From: CADEED01 sp963839685
GTDB taxonomy: Bacteria > Pseudomonadota > Gammaproteobacteria > Steroidobacterales > Steroidobacteraceae
NCBI GenBank assembly: GCA_963839685.1
Contig: CAWIVS010000011.1
Coordinates: 1,054,001-1,118,000 of the forward strand
Length of the DNA: 64,000 bases
Direction: 5' to 3'
Of the stretch, positions 28,075 to 36,796 are shown one piece after another. Under the pieces are notes generated by a model. It saw nothing but the letters and a program-made list of their open reading frames with translations. It had not been told where the DNA came from and made no database searches. The translations under genes and the position numbers were made by a program. The first letter of the stretch is position 1; every line of letters starts with the position of its first letter.

Positions 28075-29310
28075 CTAGCCCGCGCGGCAAACCTCCGCCA
28101 AAGCGCGCAAGCGCCGCGCGGCCTGCGGCCCGGTGTAAGGGTTGTCGGGGTCCCAGGCGTATCCGGCCAGCACCGAGCAGATCATGCGGCGGATGTTCTG
28201 CTGCGCACCGCCAAAGAAGATCACGTCCTGCAACGCGCCGTCGTACCAGCCGGTGACGAAAGCACGGAAGGTTTCCACGCCATACCTGAGCGGCGCGGCA
28301 AACTCACGTTCCCAGTCGACGCTCTCGCCCCGCAGCTGTCGCTCCAGCACTGCCGCCGCGAGGCTGGCGGATTTCATCGCGATGGTGACGCCCGAGGAGA
28401 ACACCGGGTCGAGGAATTCGGCGGCATTACCCAGCAGCGCGAAGTGCCTGCCGTGCAGCGCCGAGACGGTGGTCGCGAAGCCGATGATTTCGCCCACCGG
28501 GCGCAGCGTCTGCGCGTTCGCGAGCAGCGCGGACAGCCGCGGCTCGGCCTGCAGAGCCTGCCAGAAACGCTGTTCGGCGGACCCGGTGCGCGCCTGGTGG
28601 TGATCGACGGATGCCACCACGCCGACCGACGCATGGCCGTTGGAGAACGGGATCAGCCACGACCAGACGTCGTGTTCGGTGGGATGGATGCCGATGCGGA
28701 TTTTCTGCCGGTCGAAGGCGCCGGCGACCGTGTTGTCGCGCACGTGCGTGAAGATCGCGCCGCGTGGCGGAAATGCCGAGGGCCGGTCGAGCCCCAGTAG
28801 TTTGGGCAGTGTGCGTCCGAAGCCCGATGCGTCGAGGACGAAGCGCGCTTCGTGTGTTTCGACTTCGCCGGCCGCGGTGCGGCACGTCACCCGCGGGGTC
28901 GCGCCAGCGAAGTCCACGGCGGTGATTTCCACCTCGAAGCGGATATCCGCGCCCTGGCGTTGTGCCTCGGCGGCGAGCGTGGCGTCGAATTCCGCACGCG
29001 GCACCTGGAACGTGAACGAGGCGCCCGGGCTAGACTTGTCGGCGAAGTTGAACTCGGAGAACTCGCCGTCGCGGTCGAAGACGGCGCCGTTCTTGAACTG
29101 GAAATTGCGCGCCGTCACCGCGTCGAGCATGCCGGCTTCCTGCAGCAGCTCCATGCTGCAGGCGAGCAGGCTCTCGCCGATGGAAAATCGCGGGAACTTC
29201 TCGCGCTCCAGGATCCGAACGGAAAATCCGCGGCGCGCCAACAGCGCCGCGGCGACCGAGCCGGCCGGCCCGGCCCCAATGACCAGGACGTCGGCCGGGG
29301 CGCGGCTCAA
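28075..29310 (-). CDS. FAD-dependent oxidoreductase, halogenase/geranylgeranyl-reductase-like
   Basis: This protein has 411 residues and starts with TTG at 29310, overlapping the stop of the upstream protease gene (TTGA). It has an N-terminal FAD motif VLVIGAGPAGSVAAALLARRG, then LEREKFPRFSIGESLL, ASFTFQVPRAEFDATLAAEA, LDASGFGRTLPKLLG and the second FAD motif FALLGNAAEFLDPVFSSGVT. The IGESLL and LDPVFSSG segments are typical of the flavin halogenase/reductase group. Halogenase Lys and WxWxIP motifs are not evident (it has VWSWLIPFSNG, which is close), so the reaction is open. It is cytoplasmic. Confidence 0.82.
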   Translation of the reverse strand: MSRAPADVLVIGAGPAGSVAAALLARRGFSVRILEREKFPRFSIGESLLACSMELLQEAGMLDAVTARNFQFKNGAVFDRDGEFSEFNFADKSSPGASFTFQVPRAEFDATLAAEAQRQGADIRFEVEITAVDFAGATPRVTCRTAAGEVETHEARFVLDASGFGRTLPKLLGLDRPSAFPPRGAIFTHVRDNTVAGAFDRQKIRIGIHPTEHDVWSWLIPFSNGHASVGVVASVDHHQARTGSAEQRFWQALQAEPRLSALLANAQTLRPVGEIIGFATTVSALHGRHFALLGNAAEFLDPVFSSGVTIAMKSASLAAAVLERQLRGESVDWEREFAAPLRYGVETFRAFVTGWYDGALQDVIFFGGAQQNIRRMICSVLAGYAWDPDNPYTGPQAARRLRALAEVCRAG

Positions 29311-30705
29311 GGCACCGGCAATGGCACTAATACCACCTGGTGCCCGCGCCGCACGGTGAGCACCAGTGCGCCGCCGCGCTTGGCGATCTCGCGCAAATCC
29401 TTGAGATTCGCGACGCCGCGATCGTTCGCGCCTTCGATGAGGTCGCCGGCGCGCAGTCGTTGCGCCGCCCGGCTCTGCGAGTCAACGGTGCGCACCTGCA
29501 CGCCACCGTCCGATGCATCGGCGAGCGTCACGCCTGCGAGTGCCGGATGCAGGGCGCTGGCGTCGCTGGCCGGGGCTGATCCGTTGCCCTTGGGAGTTGC
29601 AATCGAAGTGGTGGTGGTCGGGAGTTTCAGCAATGACCGCCGTCACATGCAGGGGCTTGCGATCGCGGATCAAGGCCACGTCCAGCTTGTCGCCGACACG
29701 CGAGAGGCCAATGGCATTGCGCAGTTCGCTGTTGGACTTGATGACCTGGCCGTTGATGCTGGTGATGACGTCTCCGGGCTTGATGCCGGCCTTCTCCGCG
29801 GCCGAGCCCGCGTTGACCTGCGACACCAGCACGCCCTGGGTGGTGGAAATGTTCAGCGATTTGGCCATGTCGGGCGTGAGCGAATAGATGTTCACCCCCA
29901 GCAGGCCACGCTTGACCGAGCCGTATTTCACCAGCTGGTCCATGATGCTGCGGGCCATGTTGACCGGGATGGCGAAGCCAATTCCGATGTTGCCGCCAGA
30001 GCGCGACAGGATGGCGCTGTTGATGCCGACCAGTTCACCCCGGAGATTCACCAGCGCGCCACCGGAGTTGCCGGGGTTGATCGAGGCATCGGTCTGGATG
30101 AAGTCCTCGTAGCCGTCCTGGTTGATGCCCGAGCGGCCCAGCCCGCTGACGATGCCCGAGGTGACCGTGTGCTGCAGGCCAAATGGATTGCCGATGGCCA
30201 CTACGAAGTCGCCGACCTCGAGCCGGGTGGAATCGCCCAGCGCCACCTGAGTGAGGGTCTCCGGGGGCACCTTGACCACCGCGACGTCCGACGGCACATC
30301 GCTGCCGACCACCGTGGCGGCGAGGTCACGCCCGTCCTGCAGGGTGACCGTGATCTCGGTGGCGTTATCAACGACGTGCGCGTTTGTAACGATGTACCCG
30401 TTTTTTGCATCAAAGATGACACCGGAGCCTGCGCTCTGGAACTGGCGCTCGATCGGCCCCTCCGGAATTTCGAAGAATCGGCGGAAATAGGGGTCATTGA
30501 GCAGCGGGTTGCGGGGCGGGCGCTCGCGGACCGTGCCGCGGGTGGCGATGTTGACCACCGCCGGCGAGACGCGCTTGATCATGGGCGCGAGCGTCGGCAT
30601 GGGGGTCTCGCCGACCGCCGGGGGCAGTGCGGCGTGGCTGTTCAATGCGAACGTGGCGAGGAGCGCGAGCAGCGCGACGCGCGGATATCCGGAACGAGGA
30701 AACAT
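29307..30705 (-). CDS. DegP/DegQ-type periplasmic serine protease (frameshifted near its C-terminus)
   Basis: I chose ATG 30705 (MFPRSGYPRVALLALLATFA), which gives a signal peptide cut after SHA. The trypsin-like domain has the full triad: His in YIVTNAHVVDNATE, Asp in GSDVPSDVAVVKV and Ser in INPGNSGGALVNLRGE. PDZ1 follows (VLVSQVNAGSAAEKAGIKPG). The frame breaks near 29625 (GCTGAAACTCCC, one extra base) and PDZ2 continues as VTLADASDGGVQVRTVDSQS to 29307. Joined length is ~465 residues, normal for DegP/DegQ. Such proteases remove misfolded envelope proteins. Its start is divergent from the small membrane gene at 30727. Its stop overlaps the FAD oxidoreductase start. Confidence 0.9.
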
Positions 30706-30726
30706 GGCGAAGAGGATACTCAATCG

Positions 30727-30975
30727 ATGATCAAGTTTCTCTTGTGGCTCCTGCTGCTCGTGGTCTGCTGGCCACTGGCAATCCTGGCGCTGATTCTCTG
30801 GCCCCTGGTGTGGCTGATTTCGCTGCCCTTCCGGCTGCTGGGCATCGCCTTTGACGGCGTGTTCTCGCTGCTGCGCGCCATGGTCATGTTGCCCTCCCGC
30901 GTGCTGGGCGGCGGAAGGCCCGGTCTGAAGAAAAGGGCGATGTCTTTCGACATCGCCCCCGCACTTCATACCTGA
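30727..30975 (+). CDS. Small hydrophobic membrane protein
   Basis: This protein has 82 residues from ATG 30727. It is two-thirds hydrophobic (MIKFLLWLLLLVVCWPLAIL, ILWPLVWLISLPFRLLGIAF) and ends in a basic tail. The WPLAxLALxLWPLVWL pattern is one I have seen in small proteobacterial membrane proteins of unknown function. It is divergent from the DegP-like gene with 21 bases between starts, and a terminator starts 4 bases after its stop, which makes it a single-gene transcript. Confidence 0.65.
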   Translation: MIKFLLWLLLLVVCWPLAILALILWPLVWLISLPFRLLGIAFDGVFSLLRAMVMLPSRVLGGGRPGLKKRAMSFDIAPALHT

Positions 30976-30978
30976 TGG

Positions 30979-31002
30979 ACGCCGGCCCTGGGCCGGCGTT
31001 TT
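30979..31002 (+). terminator. Intrinsic terminator after the small membrane gene
   Basis: A 9-bp perfect stem ACGCCGGCC / GGCCGGCGT with a 3-base loop is followed by TTTTCC. It sits directly after the stop at 30975. Confidence 0.8.
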
Positions 31003-31026
31003 CCGTCGTGGCGCGTGAGCGCCTGA

Positions 31027-31446
31027 CTAAGCTGCCTGGACTTCGATGCGACGCGGTTCAGGCTTGGCGATCTTGGGGATCGTCAGCTCGAGCACGCCGT
31101 CCTTGAACGAGGCCTTGATGGCGTCGGCCTGCACGTTCTCCGGCAGCGTGAAGCTGCGCACGAACTTGCCGGTGACGCGCTCCACGCGCGAATAGCGGCC
31201 CTCGTCGTTGCGCTGCTCGAACTGGCGCGTGCCGCGCAGTGACAGGACGCCCTTGTCGGTGGTGATCTCGATGTCGGCGGGCTTCACGCCCGGCAGATCC
31301 GCGTGCACGACGAAGCGCTCGGCCTCTTCGTGAATATCGACCGCGGGCGACCAGGTCGCATCACGGGTCACGGTATCGAAGCTCTGGTCGAATTCGCGGT
31401 GCAACCGGTTCAGCAGCGCCCACGGCTCGTAACGAACAACAGTCAT
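31027..31446 (-). CDS. Hsp20-family small heat shock protein
   Basis: This protein has 139 residues and starts at ATG 31446 with TAGGAGTTAGAC upstream. The N-terminal part is RLHREFDQSFDTV. The alpha-crystallin domain runs from about residue 32 to 130 (WSPAVDIHEEAERFVVHADL, PGVKPADIEITTDKGVLSLR, FVRSFTLPENVQADAIKASF, KDGVLELTIPK). The family holds unfolded proteins for refolding. Upstream on its strand there is a CTTGAT with a CCC-rich -10-like stretch that could be a weak heat-shock promoter, but the match is poor. Confidence 0.93.
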   Translation of the reverse strand: MTVVRYEPWALLNRLHREFDQSFDTVTRDATWSPAVDIHEEAERFVVHADLPGVKPADIEITTDKGVLSLRGTRQFEQRNDEGRYSRVERVTGKFVRSFTLPENVQADAIKASFKDGVLELTIPKIAKPEPRRIEVQAA

Positions 31447-31678
31447 GTCTAACTCCTATCAGCTGTGTGTTGGCTAACTACCGGGAACCTCCCCGGCGTC
31501 GCGATGGCTCCCTAGTTGCGGGCCGCCGCGGCTGGATCAAGCCCCTTGAAAATCCGGGCTGAGGAACCAGCTTTCGGCACCTTTTGCCCCCGATCGCGGC
31601 GGCCCGGGCGGGCCAAGGAGGTGGGTTGCCACCAACAAGTTGTGGATGACTTGTGCGTAACGGGTGGGAAGCCCGTGG

Positions 31679-31694
31679 ACACAAAATATTGTGT
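31679..31694. promoter_or_regulatory. NrdR box upstream of nrdJ
   Basis: ACACAAAATATTGTGT is an almost perfect palindrome and matches 15 of 16 positions of the NrdR box consensus as I recall it (acaCwAtATaTwGtgt). NrdR represses ribonucleotide reductase genes. It lies 370 bases before the nrdJ start in the 600-base gap after hsp20. A poorer third site, GCACAAAAGCTTGTAA, lies at 31750-31765. Confidence 0.7.
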
Positions 31695-31856
31695 GGGGCC
31701 CGATTCCTGAATCACTCAAAAAGTCTTGTATTGACAGGTGATTCCTGCAGCACAAAAGCTTGTAACCCTATTGAATATAAAGACTTTTCTGCACTGCAAT
31801 TATGACAACGATGTTTCTTGACGCGCTGTTTTTACGCTCTTAGGCTTCCGACCCCA

Positions 31857-31872
31857 ACACAAGATGTTGTGT
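31857..31872. promoter_or_regulatory. Second NrdR box upstream of nrdJ
   Basis: ACACAAGATGTTGTGT matches 14 of 16 positions of the NrdR consensus. Its start is 178 bases from that of the first box, close to a whole number of helical turns. It lies 177 bases before ATG 32049. This supports a long untranslated leader rather than an earlier start for nrdJ. Confidence 0.65.
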
Positions 31873-32048
31873 CGCGACATCTGCGTGGGTTGGGGAGCCG
31901 GGGAGAGGAATGGCGGTTGTCTGACAGCAGCCGCAAACATAAGGACGCGCTGACCCGCAAGTACTGCGGGCGTCGGGCCGTTCTTTTCTCCGGTTCGGGC
32001 TTAGGGCAAAAAAACAGTCCGAGAACTTCGGGGGACAGGTACCCATCC

Positions 32049-35000
32049 ATGAATAGCGTGATCAAACTCGAGCACAAAGACGTCGACACGATTCCTTTCC
32101 AGGAAGCGTCACTCGATATCTGGGACAAGAAATATCGCTTGTCCGCCAAGGACGGTACGCCCGTCGACAAGACCATGGACGACACCTACAAACGTGTCGC
32201 CCGTGCCTTGGCCGATGTCGAGCAGGAATCGGTGCGCGAGCACTGGAACGAACGATTCCTGTGGGCGCTGCGGCGCGGGGCTATCCCCGCCGGGCGCGTC
32301 ACTTCCAATGCCGGCGCGCTCGAGCACAAGCCGGCGACGTCCACCATCAACTGCACGGTGTCAGGAACCGTCGGTGACTCGATGGACGACATCCTGAACA
32401 AGGTTCACGAGGCCGGGCTCACGCTCAAGGCCGGCTGCGGCATCGGCTATGAATTTTCCACGCTGCGGCCGCGCGGCGCGTATGTGTCCGGCGCCGGCGC
32501 CTACACCTCGGGGCCGCTGTCGTTCATGGATATCTACGACAAGATGTGCTTCACCGTGTCGTCGGCGGGCGGCCGCCGCGGCGCGCAGATGGGCACCTTC
32601 GACATCGGGCATCCGGACGCGCTGGAATTCATCCGCGCCAAGCGCGAGAACGGCCGCCTGCGCCAGTTCAACCTGTCGCTGCTGATCACCGACGAATTCA
32701 TGAAGGCGGTGCGCGAGGACCGTGACTGGAACCTTGCCTTCCCGCTGTCCAAGAAGGAATACGACCCGGCGGAACACAAGCTCGACGATGGCTCGAAGTA
32801 CGTATGGCGCGAGTGGCCCGCCAGTAAGGGTTACGTGACGCGCGATGACGGCCTGGTGTGCTGCAAGATCTACAAGACGCTGCCGGCCCGTCGCATGTGG
32901 GACGTCATCATGTCGTCCACCTACGATTTCGCCGAGCCGGGTTTCATCCTCATCGACCGCGTCAATGAGATGAACAACAACTGGTGGTGCGAGAACATCC
33001 GCGCGACCAACCCCTGCGTTCCCGCCGATACCTGGGTGCAGACCGGCGATGGCCCGCGCCAGGTGGGCGAGCTCATCGGCAAGCAATTCACTGCCCGGGT
33101 CGATGGCGTCGATCACGTGAGCAGCGCCGAAGGATTCTTCCGCACGGCGGTCAAGCCGCTGGTGAGCCTGGTCACCACGGAAGGTTTCTCGCTGCGTCTC
33201 ACCTCCGATCACCGCGTGCGCCGCATTTCGACGCTGACCCGCTGGCGCCTCGCGACCGAGTGGTGCACGGCGGGCGACCTCAAGGCCGGCGACAAGGTGT
33301 TGCTGCAGGATCATCGCCGCGGGACGGCCTGGGTCGGCGGGGCTGGTTCGAAAGATTGGGGTTCCAACGAGGGCTACCTGATGGGACTGCTGGTCGGCGA
33401 CGGCTCGATCACCGAGTCTGGCGCGCAGTTGTCGGTGTGGGCGCGCCCCGCCGTCGGCAACAGCGACATCGGCACGGGCGGTCCGAACTCCGTGATGGCC
33501 GCCGCGCTCGATGCCGCGCGTCGCTGCAATCATCAGTCCGAATATACCGGCTGGCACGAAGTCGGCCGCCGCGGCGAGTTCCGTCTCGGCGCCGGCGCCA
33601 TTACCGAACTGGCGGGCGAACTCGGACTGCGCCCGGGCCGCCAGACGGTCACGCCGGCCATCGAACGTGGCTCGAGCGAGTTCTACCGCGGCTTCCTGCG
33701 CGGGCTGTTCGACTCCGAGGGCAGCGTGCAGGGCACTCAGGCCAAGGGTGTGTCGATCCGTCTCGGCCGCTCCGATACCTCGATGCTCGAAGGCGTGCAG
33801 CGCATGCTGCTGCGGCTCGGCATCGCCACGACCATCTACCGCAACCGTGCGCAGCCGGGCCTGGTCATCACCGGCGAAAACGTGGCGCGTTTCGCGGAGC
33901 ACATCGGTTTCTCCGACACCGTCAAGCGTTCGCGCCTGGCAGGGCTGCTGGCCAACTACAAGCGCACGCTGAACCGCGAGCGTTTCGTCGCCACGGTCGA
34001 CAGCGTGCGCACCGATGGCTTCGAGGACGTGTACGACGTGCAGATCCCGGGCATCAACGAGTTCGACGCCAACGGCCTGCACGCGCACAACTGTGGCGAG
34101 CAACCGCTGCCGCCGTATGGCTCTTGCCTGCTGGGCTCGGTCAATCTCACGCGCTTCGTGAAGAATGCGTTCACCGACTTCGCCGAGTTCGACTGGAACG
34201 AGTACCGCGACGTGGTGAAGGTTTTCACGCGCATGCTCGACAACGTCTGCGAGATCAATGGATTGCCGCTGCAGCAGCAGCGCGACGAGATCCTGCGCAA
34301 GCGGCGCCACGGCATGGGCTTCCTCGGCCTGGGCAGCACCATCACCTGCCTCGGCATGAAGTACGGCGCCGAGGACTCGATCAAGTTCACCGAAGACGTC
34401 TCGCGCGAGATGGCGGTGGCCGGCTGGGAAGCCGCGCTGGACCTGGCGAAGGAGAAGGGTCCGGCTCCCATCATGAAGGAGGAATTCACCGTCACGGCCG
34501 AGATGCTGCGCAAGCGTCCGGAAATGGTGCGCGATGGCTGGAAAATCGGCGACCTGATCCCGGGACGCATCCTGCATGCGCGTTACAGCCACTACATGCA
34601 ACGCGTCGCGGGGACCGCTCCCTGGCTGGTCGACCAGCTCGCCAACGTGGGCGCGCGCTTCACGCATCACAGCTCGATCGCGCCCACCGGCACGATTTCG
34701 CTGTCGCTCGCGAACAATGCCAGCAATGGCATCGAACCCTCGTTCGCGCACCACTACTTCCGCAACGTCATTCGCCCCGGCAAAAAGACGAAGGAGAAAG
34801 TTGATGTCTTCTCATTCGAGCTGCTGGCCTATCGCGAGCTCATCAATCCGCGTGCGCTGCCGAATGCAACGAACGCGGCCGAACAGCTGCCTGGCTATTT
34901 CACCACGGCGGATGACATCACCCCGCAGGAGCACGTCGACATCCAGGCCGCCGCGCAGAAGTGGGTCGACAGTTCGATATCCAAGACTGCGAACGTGCCT

Positions 35001-35273
35001 ACGGATTACAAATACGAGAGCTTCAAAGACATCTATATGTACGCCCACGAGAAGGGCCTGAAGGGTTGCACGACGTTCCGCTTCAACCCCGAGGCATTCC
35101 AGGGCGTGCTGGTGAAAGAGGACGACCTCAAGAACACCACCTACGTGTTCACTCTCGAGGACGGCACCGAGATCTCGGTCAAGGGTGACGAGGAGATCGA
35201 ATACGACGGCGAGAAACACACCGCCGCCAATCTCTTCGACGCGCTCAAAGAAGGTTATTACGGGAAGTTCTGA
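32049..35273 (+). CDS. nrdJ: Adenosylcobalamin-dependent (class II) ribonucleotide reductase, large part NrdJa, with intein
   Basis: The precursor has 1074 residues from ATG 32049. The open frame extends upstream over the NrdR box and is not protein-like. Removing the intein leaves ~715 residues. Extein features are AGRVTSNAGALEHKPATSTINC (shown in part: ATSTINCTVSGT), GCGIGYEFSTLRPRGAY, NPCGEQPLPPYGSCLLGSVN once spliced, HHSSIAPTGTISLSLANNAS (phosphate site) and HEKGLKGCTTFRFNPEAFQG. The Cys of NPCGEQ is the thiyl-radical residue in this family. The enzyme makes deoxynucleotides with vitamin B12 and no oxygen requirement. The C-terminal domain is on the next gene, as in Pseudomonas NrdJa/NrdJb. 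NrdR boxes lie upstream. Confidence 0.95.
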   Translation: MNSVIKLEHKDVDTIPFQEASLDIWDKKYRLSAKDGTPVDKTMDDTYKRVARALADVEQESVREHWNERFLWALRRGAIPAGRVTSNAGALEHKPATSTINCTVSGTVGDSMDDILNKVHEAGLTLKAGCGIGYEFSTLRPRGAYVSGAGAYTSGPLSFMDIYDKMCFTVSSAGGRRGAQMGTFDIGHPDALEFIRAKRENGRLRQFNLSLLITDEFMKAVREDRDWNLAFPLSKKEYDPAEHKLDDGSKYVWREWPASKGYVTRDDGLVCCKIYKTLPARRMWDVIMSSTYDFAEPGFILIDRVNEMNNNWWCENIRATNPCVPADTWVQTGDGPRQVGELIGKQFTARVDGVDHVSSAEGFFRTAVKPLVSLVTTEGFSLRLTSDHRVRRISTLTRWRLATEWCTAGDLKAGDKVLLQDHRRGTAWVGGAGSKDWGSNEGYLMGLLVGDGSITESGAQLSVWARPAVGNSDIGTGGPNSVMAAALDAARRCNHQSEYTGWHEVGRRGEFRLGAGAITELAGELGLRPGRQTVTPAIERGSSEFYRGFLRGLFDSEGSVQGTQAKGVSIRLGRSDTSMLEGVQRMLLRLGIATTIYRNRAQPGLVITGENVARFAEHIGFSDTVKRSRLAGLLANYKRTLNRERFVATVDSVRTDGFEDVYDVQIPGINEFDANGLHAHNCGEQPLPPYGSCLLGSVNLTRFVKNAFTDFAEFDWNEYRDVVKVFTRMLDNVCEINGLPLQQQRDEILRKRRHGMGFLGLGSTITCLGMKYGAEDSIKFTEDVSREMAVAGWEAALDLAKEKGPAPIMKEEFTVTAEMLRKRPEMVRDGWKIGDLIPGRILHARYSHYMQRVAGTAPWLVDQLANVGARFTHHSSIAPTGTISLSLANNASNGIEPSFAHHYFRNVIRPGKKTKEKVDVFSFELLAYRELINPRALPNATNAAEQLPGYFTTADDITPQEHVDIQAAAQKWVDSSISKTANVPTDYKYESFKDIYMYAHEKGLKGCTTFRFNPEAFQGVLVKEDDLKNTTYVFTLEDGTEISVKGDEEIEYDGEKHTAANLFDALKEGYYGKF
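33015..34091 (+). other. Intein with LAGLIDADG homing endonuclease in NrdJ
   Basis: There are 359 in-frame codons between NP and CGEQ of the reductase. The intein begins with Cys (CVPADTWVQTGDG, block A). It has a block B TxxH in LRLTSDHRVRR, two dodecapeptide endonuclease motifs (YLMGLLVGDGSI and FLRGLFDSEGSV), and ends VYDVQIPGINEFDANGLHAH plus Asn, followed by Cys as the +1 residue. All residues needed for standard splicing are present: Cys1, block B His, penultimate His, terminal Asn, Cys+1. The endonuclease Asp residues (GDG, DSEG) are also present, so homing may still be active. The insertion is exactly at the catalytic cysteine. Confidence 0.93.
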
Positions 35274-35275
35274 CC

Positions 35276-36033
35276 ATGGCAGCCATCAAGATCGACAAGA
35301 AGATCGCGAAGTATCGCGTGCAGAAGCCGGTGACCGCCGAAGAGAAATCGGCCGCGGCCGCGGCCGCAGCCGCCGAGGTCGTCAAACTCGAGCCCGCGGT
35401 CGAAATGACGCAAGAACAAGGCACGGACGCTCCTCCAAGGTCGTGCGCATGACCGAAGAGGTGCAGCGCCCCGAGATGCTCGTGGGCAGCACCTACAAGA
35501 TCAAGACGCCGGTGTCGGATCACGCCATGTACGTGACCATCAACGACATCATCCTCAACGAGGACACGCCGTACGAGCAGCGGCGGCCGTTCGAGATCTT
35601 CATCAATTCCAAGAACCTCGATCACTTCCAGTGGATCGTGGCGCTGACGCGCATCATCTCCGCGGTGTTCCGCAAGGGCGGCGACGTCACGTTCCTGGTC
35701 GATGAGTTGAAGGCCGTGTTTGATCCGCGAGGGGGATACTGGCAGGCGGGCGGCAAGTTCATGCCGTCGATCATTGCCGAGCTGGGGTATGTCATCGAGA
35801 AGCACCTGCAGACGATCGGTCTGCTCAAGAAGCAGGAGCTCGATGTGCATGCGCAGAAAATCATCGCCGAGAAAAAGGCGGAGTTCGTCGAACGTACCAA
35901 GCAGACCGACGCCTTTGCCAAGTCGCATTTTCCGGAAGGGGCGCAGCTGTGCGCCAAGTGCAGCACCGCCGCCGTCGTCATGATGGACGGCTGCATGACC
36001 TGCCTGAACTGCGGCGATTCGAAGTGCGGTTGA
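35276..36033 (+). CDS. NrdJb, C-terminal part of class II ribonucleotide reductase (frameshifted)
   Basis: ATG 35276 lies directly after nrdJa and gives AAIKIDKKIAKYRVQKPVT, the usual NrdJb start. That frame stops at 35452. The sense continues in another frame from about 35430 as SKVVRMTEEVQRPEMLVGS, TYKIKTPVSDHAMYVTIND, FINSKNLDHFQWIVALTRII and AVFDPRGGYWQAGGKFMPS, ending with the Cys-rich CAKCSTAAVV and GCMTCLNCGDSKCG. The length fits two inserted bases or one lost base between 35400 and 35440. The tail cysteines should shuttle reducing power to the active site. A shorter product starting at ATG 35449 is also possible. Confidence 0.85.
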
Positions 36034-36121
36034 GTAGATAGGGTTGGCATACTGATCGCGTGACATCGGCGGGTTCGCCGCCCGCCACCCGGGGCCTGCC
36101 GGGCGCATGCCACGCGCTTCC

Positions 36122-36151
36122 ACAAGGCAGTCCCGCGACTGCCTTGTTTTT
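36122..36151 (+). terminator. Intrinsic terminator downstream of nrdJb
   Basis: A 10-bp perfect stem ACAAGGCAGT / ACTGCCTTGT with a 6-base loop is followed by TTTTT. It lies 89 bases after nrdJb. The remaining ~190 bases up to the next gene show no other clear signal. Confidence 0.8.
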
Positions 36152-36340
36152 CCCGGATAGAGGACAAGCACTACACGCCCATCGCAACTGGTCGATCGCT
36201 ACCCGTCCGGCAACCACTGCCTCCATTGTCCGGCAGCCCGTTCGGTAACGTCCGACTTCAGGAACGGTCGCCCACCGCTAACCGGCCCGCGCGCCGGCGC
36301 AGAAGATCCATTTCACACATAGTCAGCGACTGGAGTTGCC

Positions 36341-36730
36341 ATGCGAATTGGTGCCATTGCGACAGCTCTCGTGTCCGTCTTCATGCTTGCAGCCCTGGCT
36401 TTCGCCGACGGTGGGCACACCTCCAACAAGTGGCGCATCGAGCTCGACGGCTCCGCCCTCAAAACCGGCGACATGCAATTTCGCGTGACGCCCAGTCAGG
36501 GTGAGTCAGTCGACATCATTGCCACCATCAAGAGCGGACGCGCGGAAGACGCCGTGGCGAAGGATGTGCGTGACGCCTTTGCGGCCAAGCTGGACCCGGA
36601 GCGCTTCACCATCGAAGTCGACGACGGTGAGGACATCCTCATCAAGAAGAAGGATGGCCAGCCCGATTTCGCGCTCGAGCTGATCGAGTCCGATGTGCGC
36701 AATGTGAACATCAGGATCGAGGGCGAATAG
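36341..36730 (+). CDS. Exported protein of unknown function, paralogue A
   Basis: This protein has 129 residues. A signal peptide MRIGAIATALVSVFMLAALA ends near AFA-DGG. The mature part (KWRIELDGSALKTGDMQFRV, VAKDVRDAFAAKLDPERFTI, DDGEDILIKKKDGQPDFALE, SDVRNVNIRIEG) is alpha/beta. It matches the next gene product in layout and several blocks (GD-hFRit, rD-F-ve-d-g--vlv, kg-PdFALELi-SDVr). This is a tandem duplication. No named family is recognised. Confidence 0.65.
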   Translation: MRIGAIATALVSVFMLAALAFADGGHTSNKWRIELDGSALKTGDMQFRVTPSQGESVDIIATIKSGRAEDAVAKDVRDAFAAKLDPERFTIEVDDGEDILIKKKDGQPDFALELIESDVRNVNIRIEGE

Positions 36731-36796
36731 CGCACGAATTCCTTTCCCAGATTTGCGCCCCGGAATATGCCGGGGCGCGCCGGCCAGGAGACACAC

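Noticed and set aside
28852..30715. A long plus-strand open frame running into the small membrane gene
   Set aside because: It is opposite the FAD oxidoreductase and DegP-like genes, whose motifs are clear. Only its last 82 codons, from ATG 30727, look real.
32361..34754. A 797-codon open frame on the minus strand opposite nrdJ
   Set aside because: It mirrors the codon structure of a certain gene in GC-rich DNA, has low-complexity His/Arg/Ala composition and no recognisable motif.
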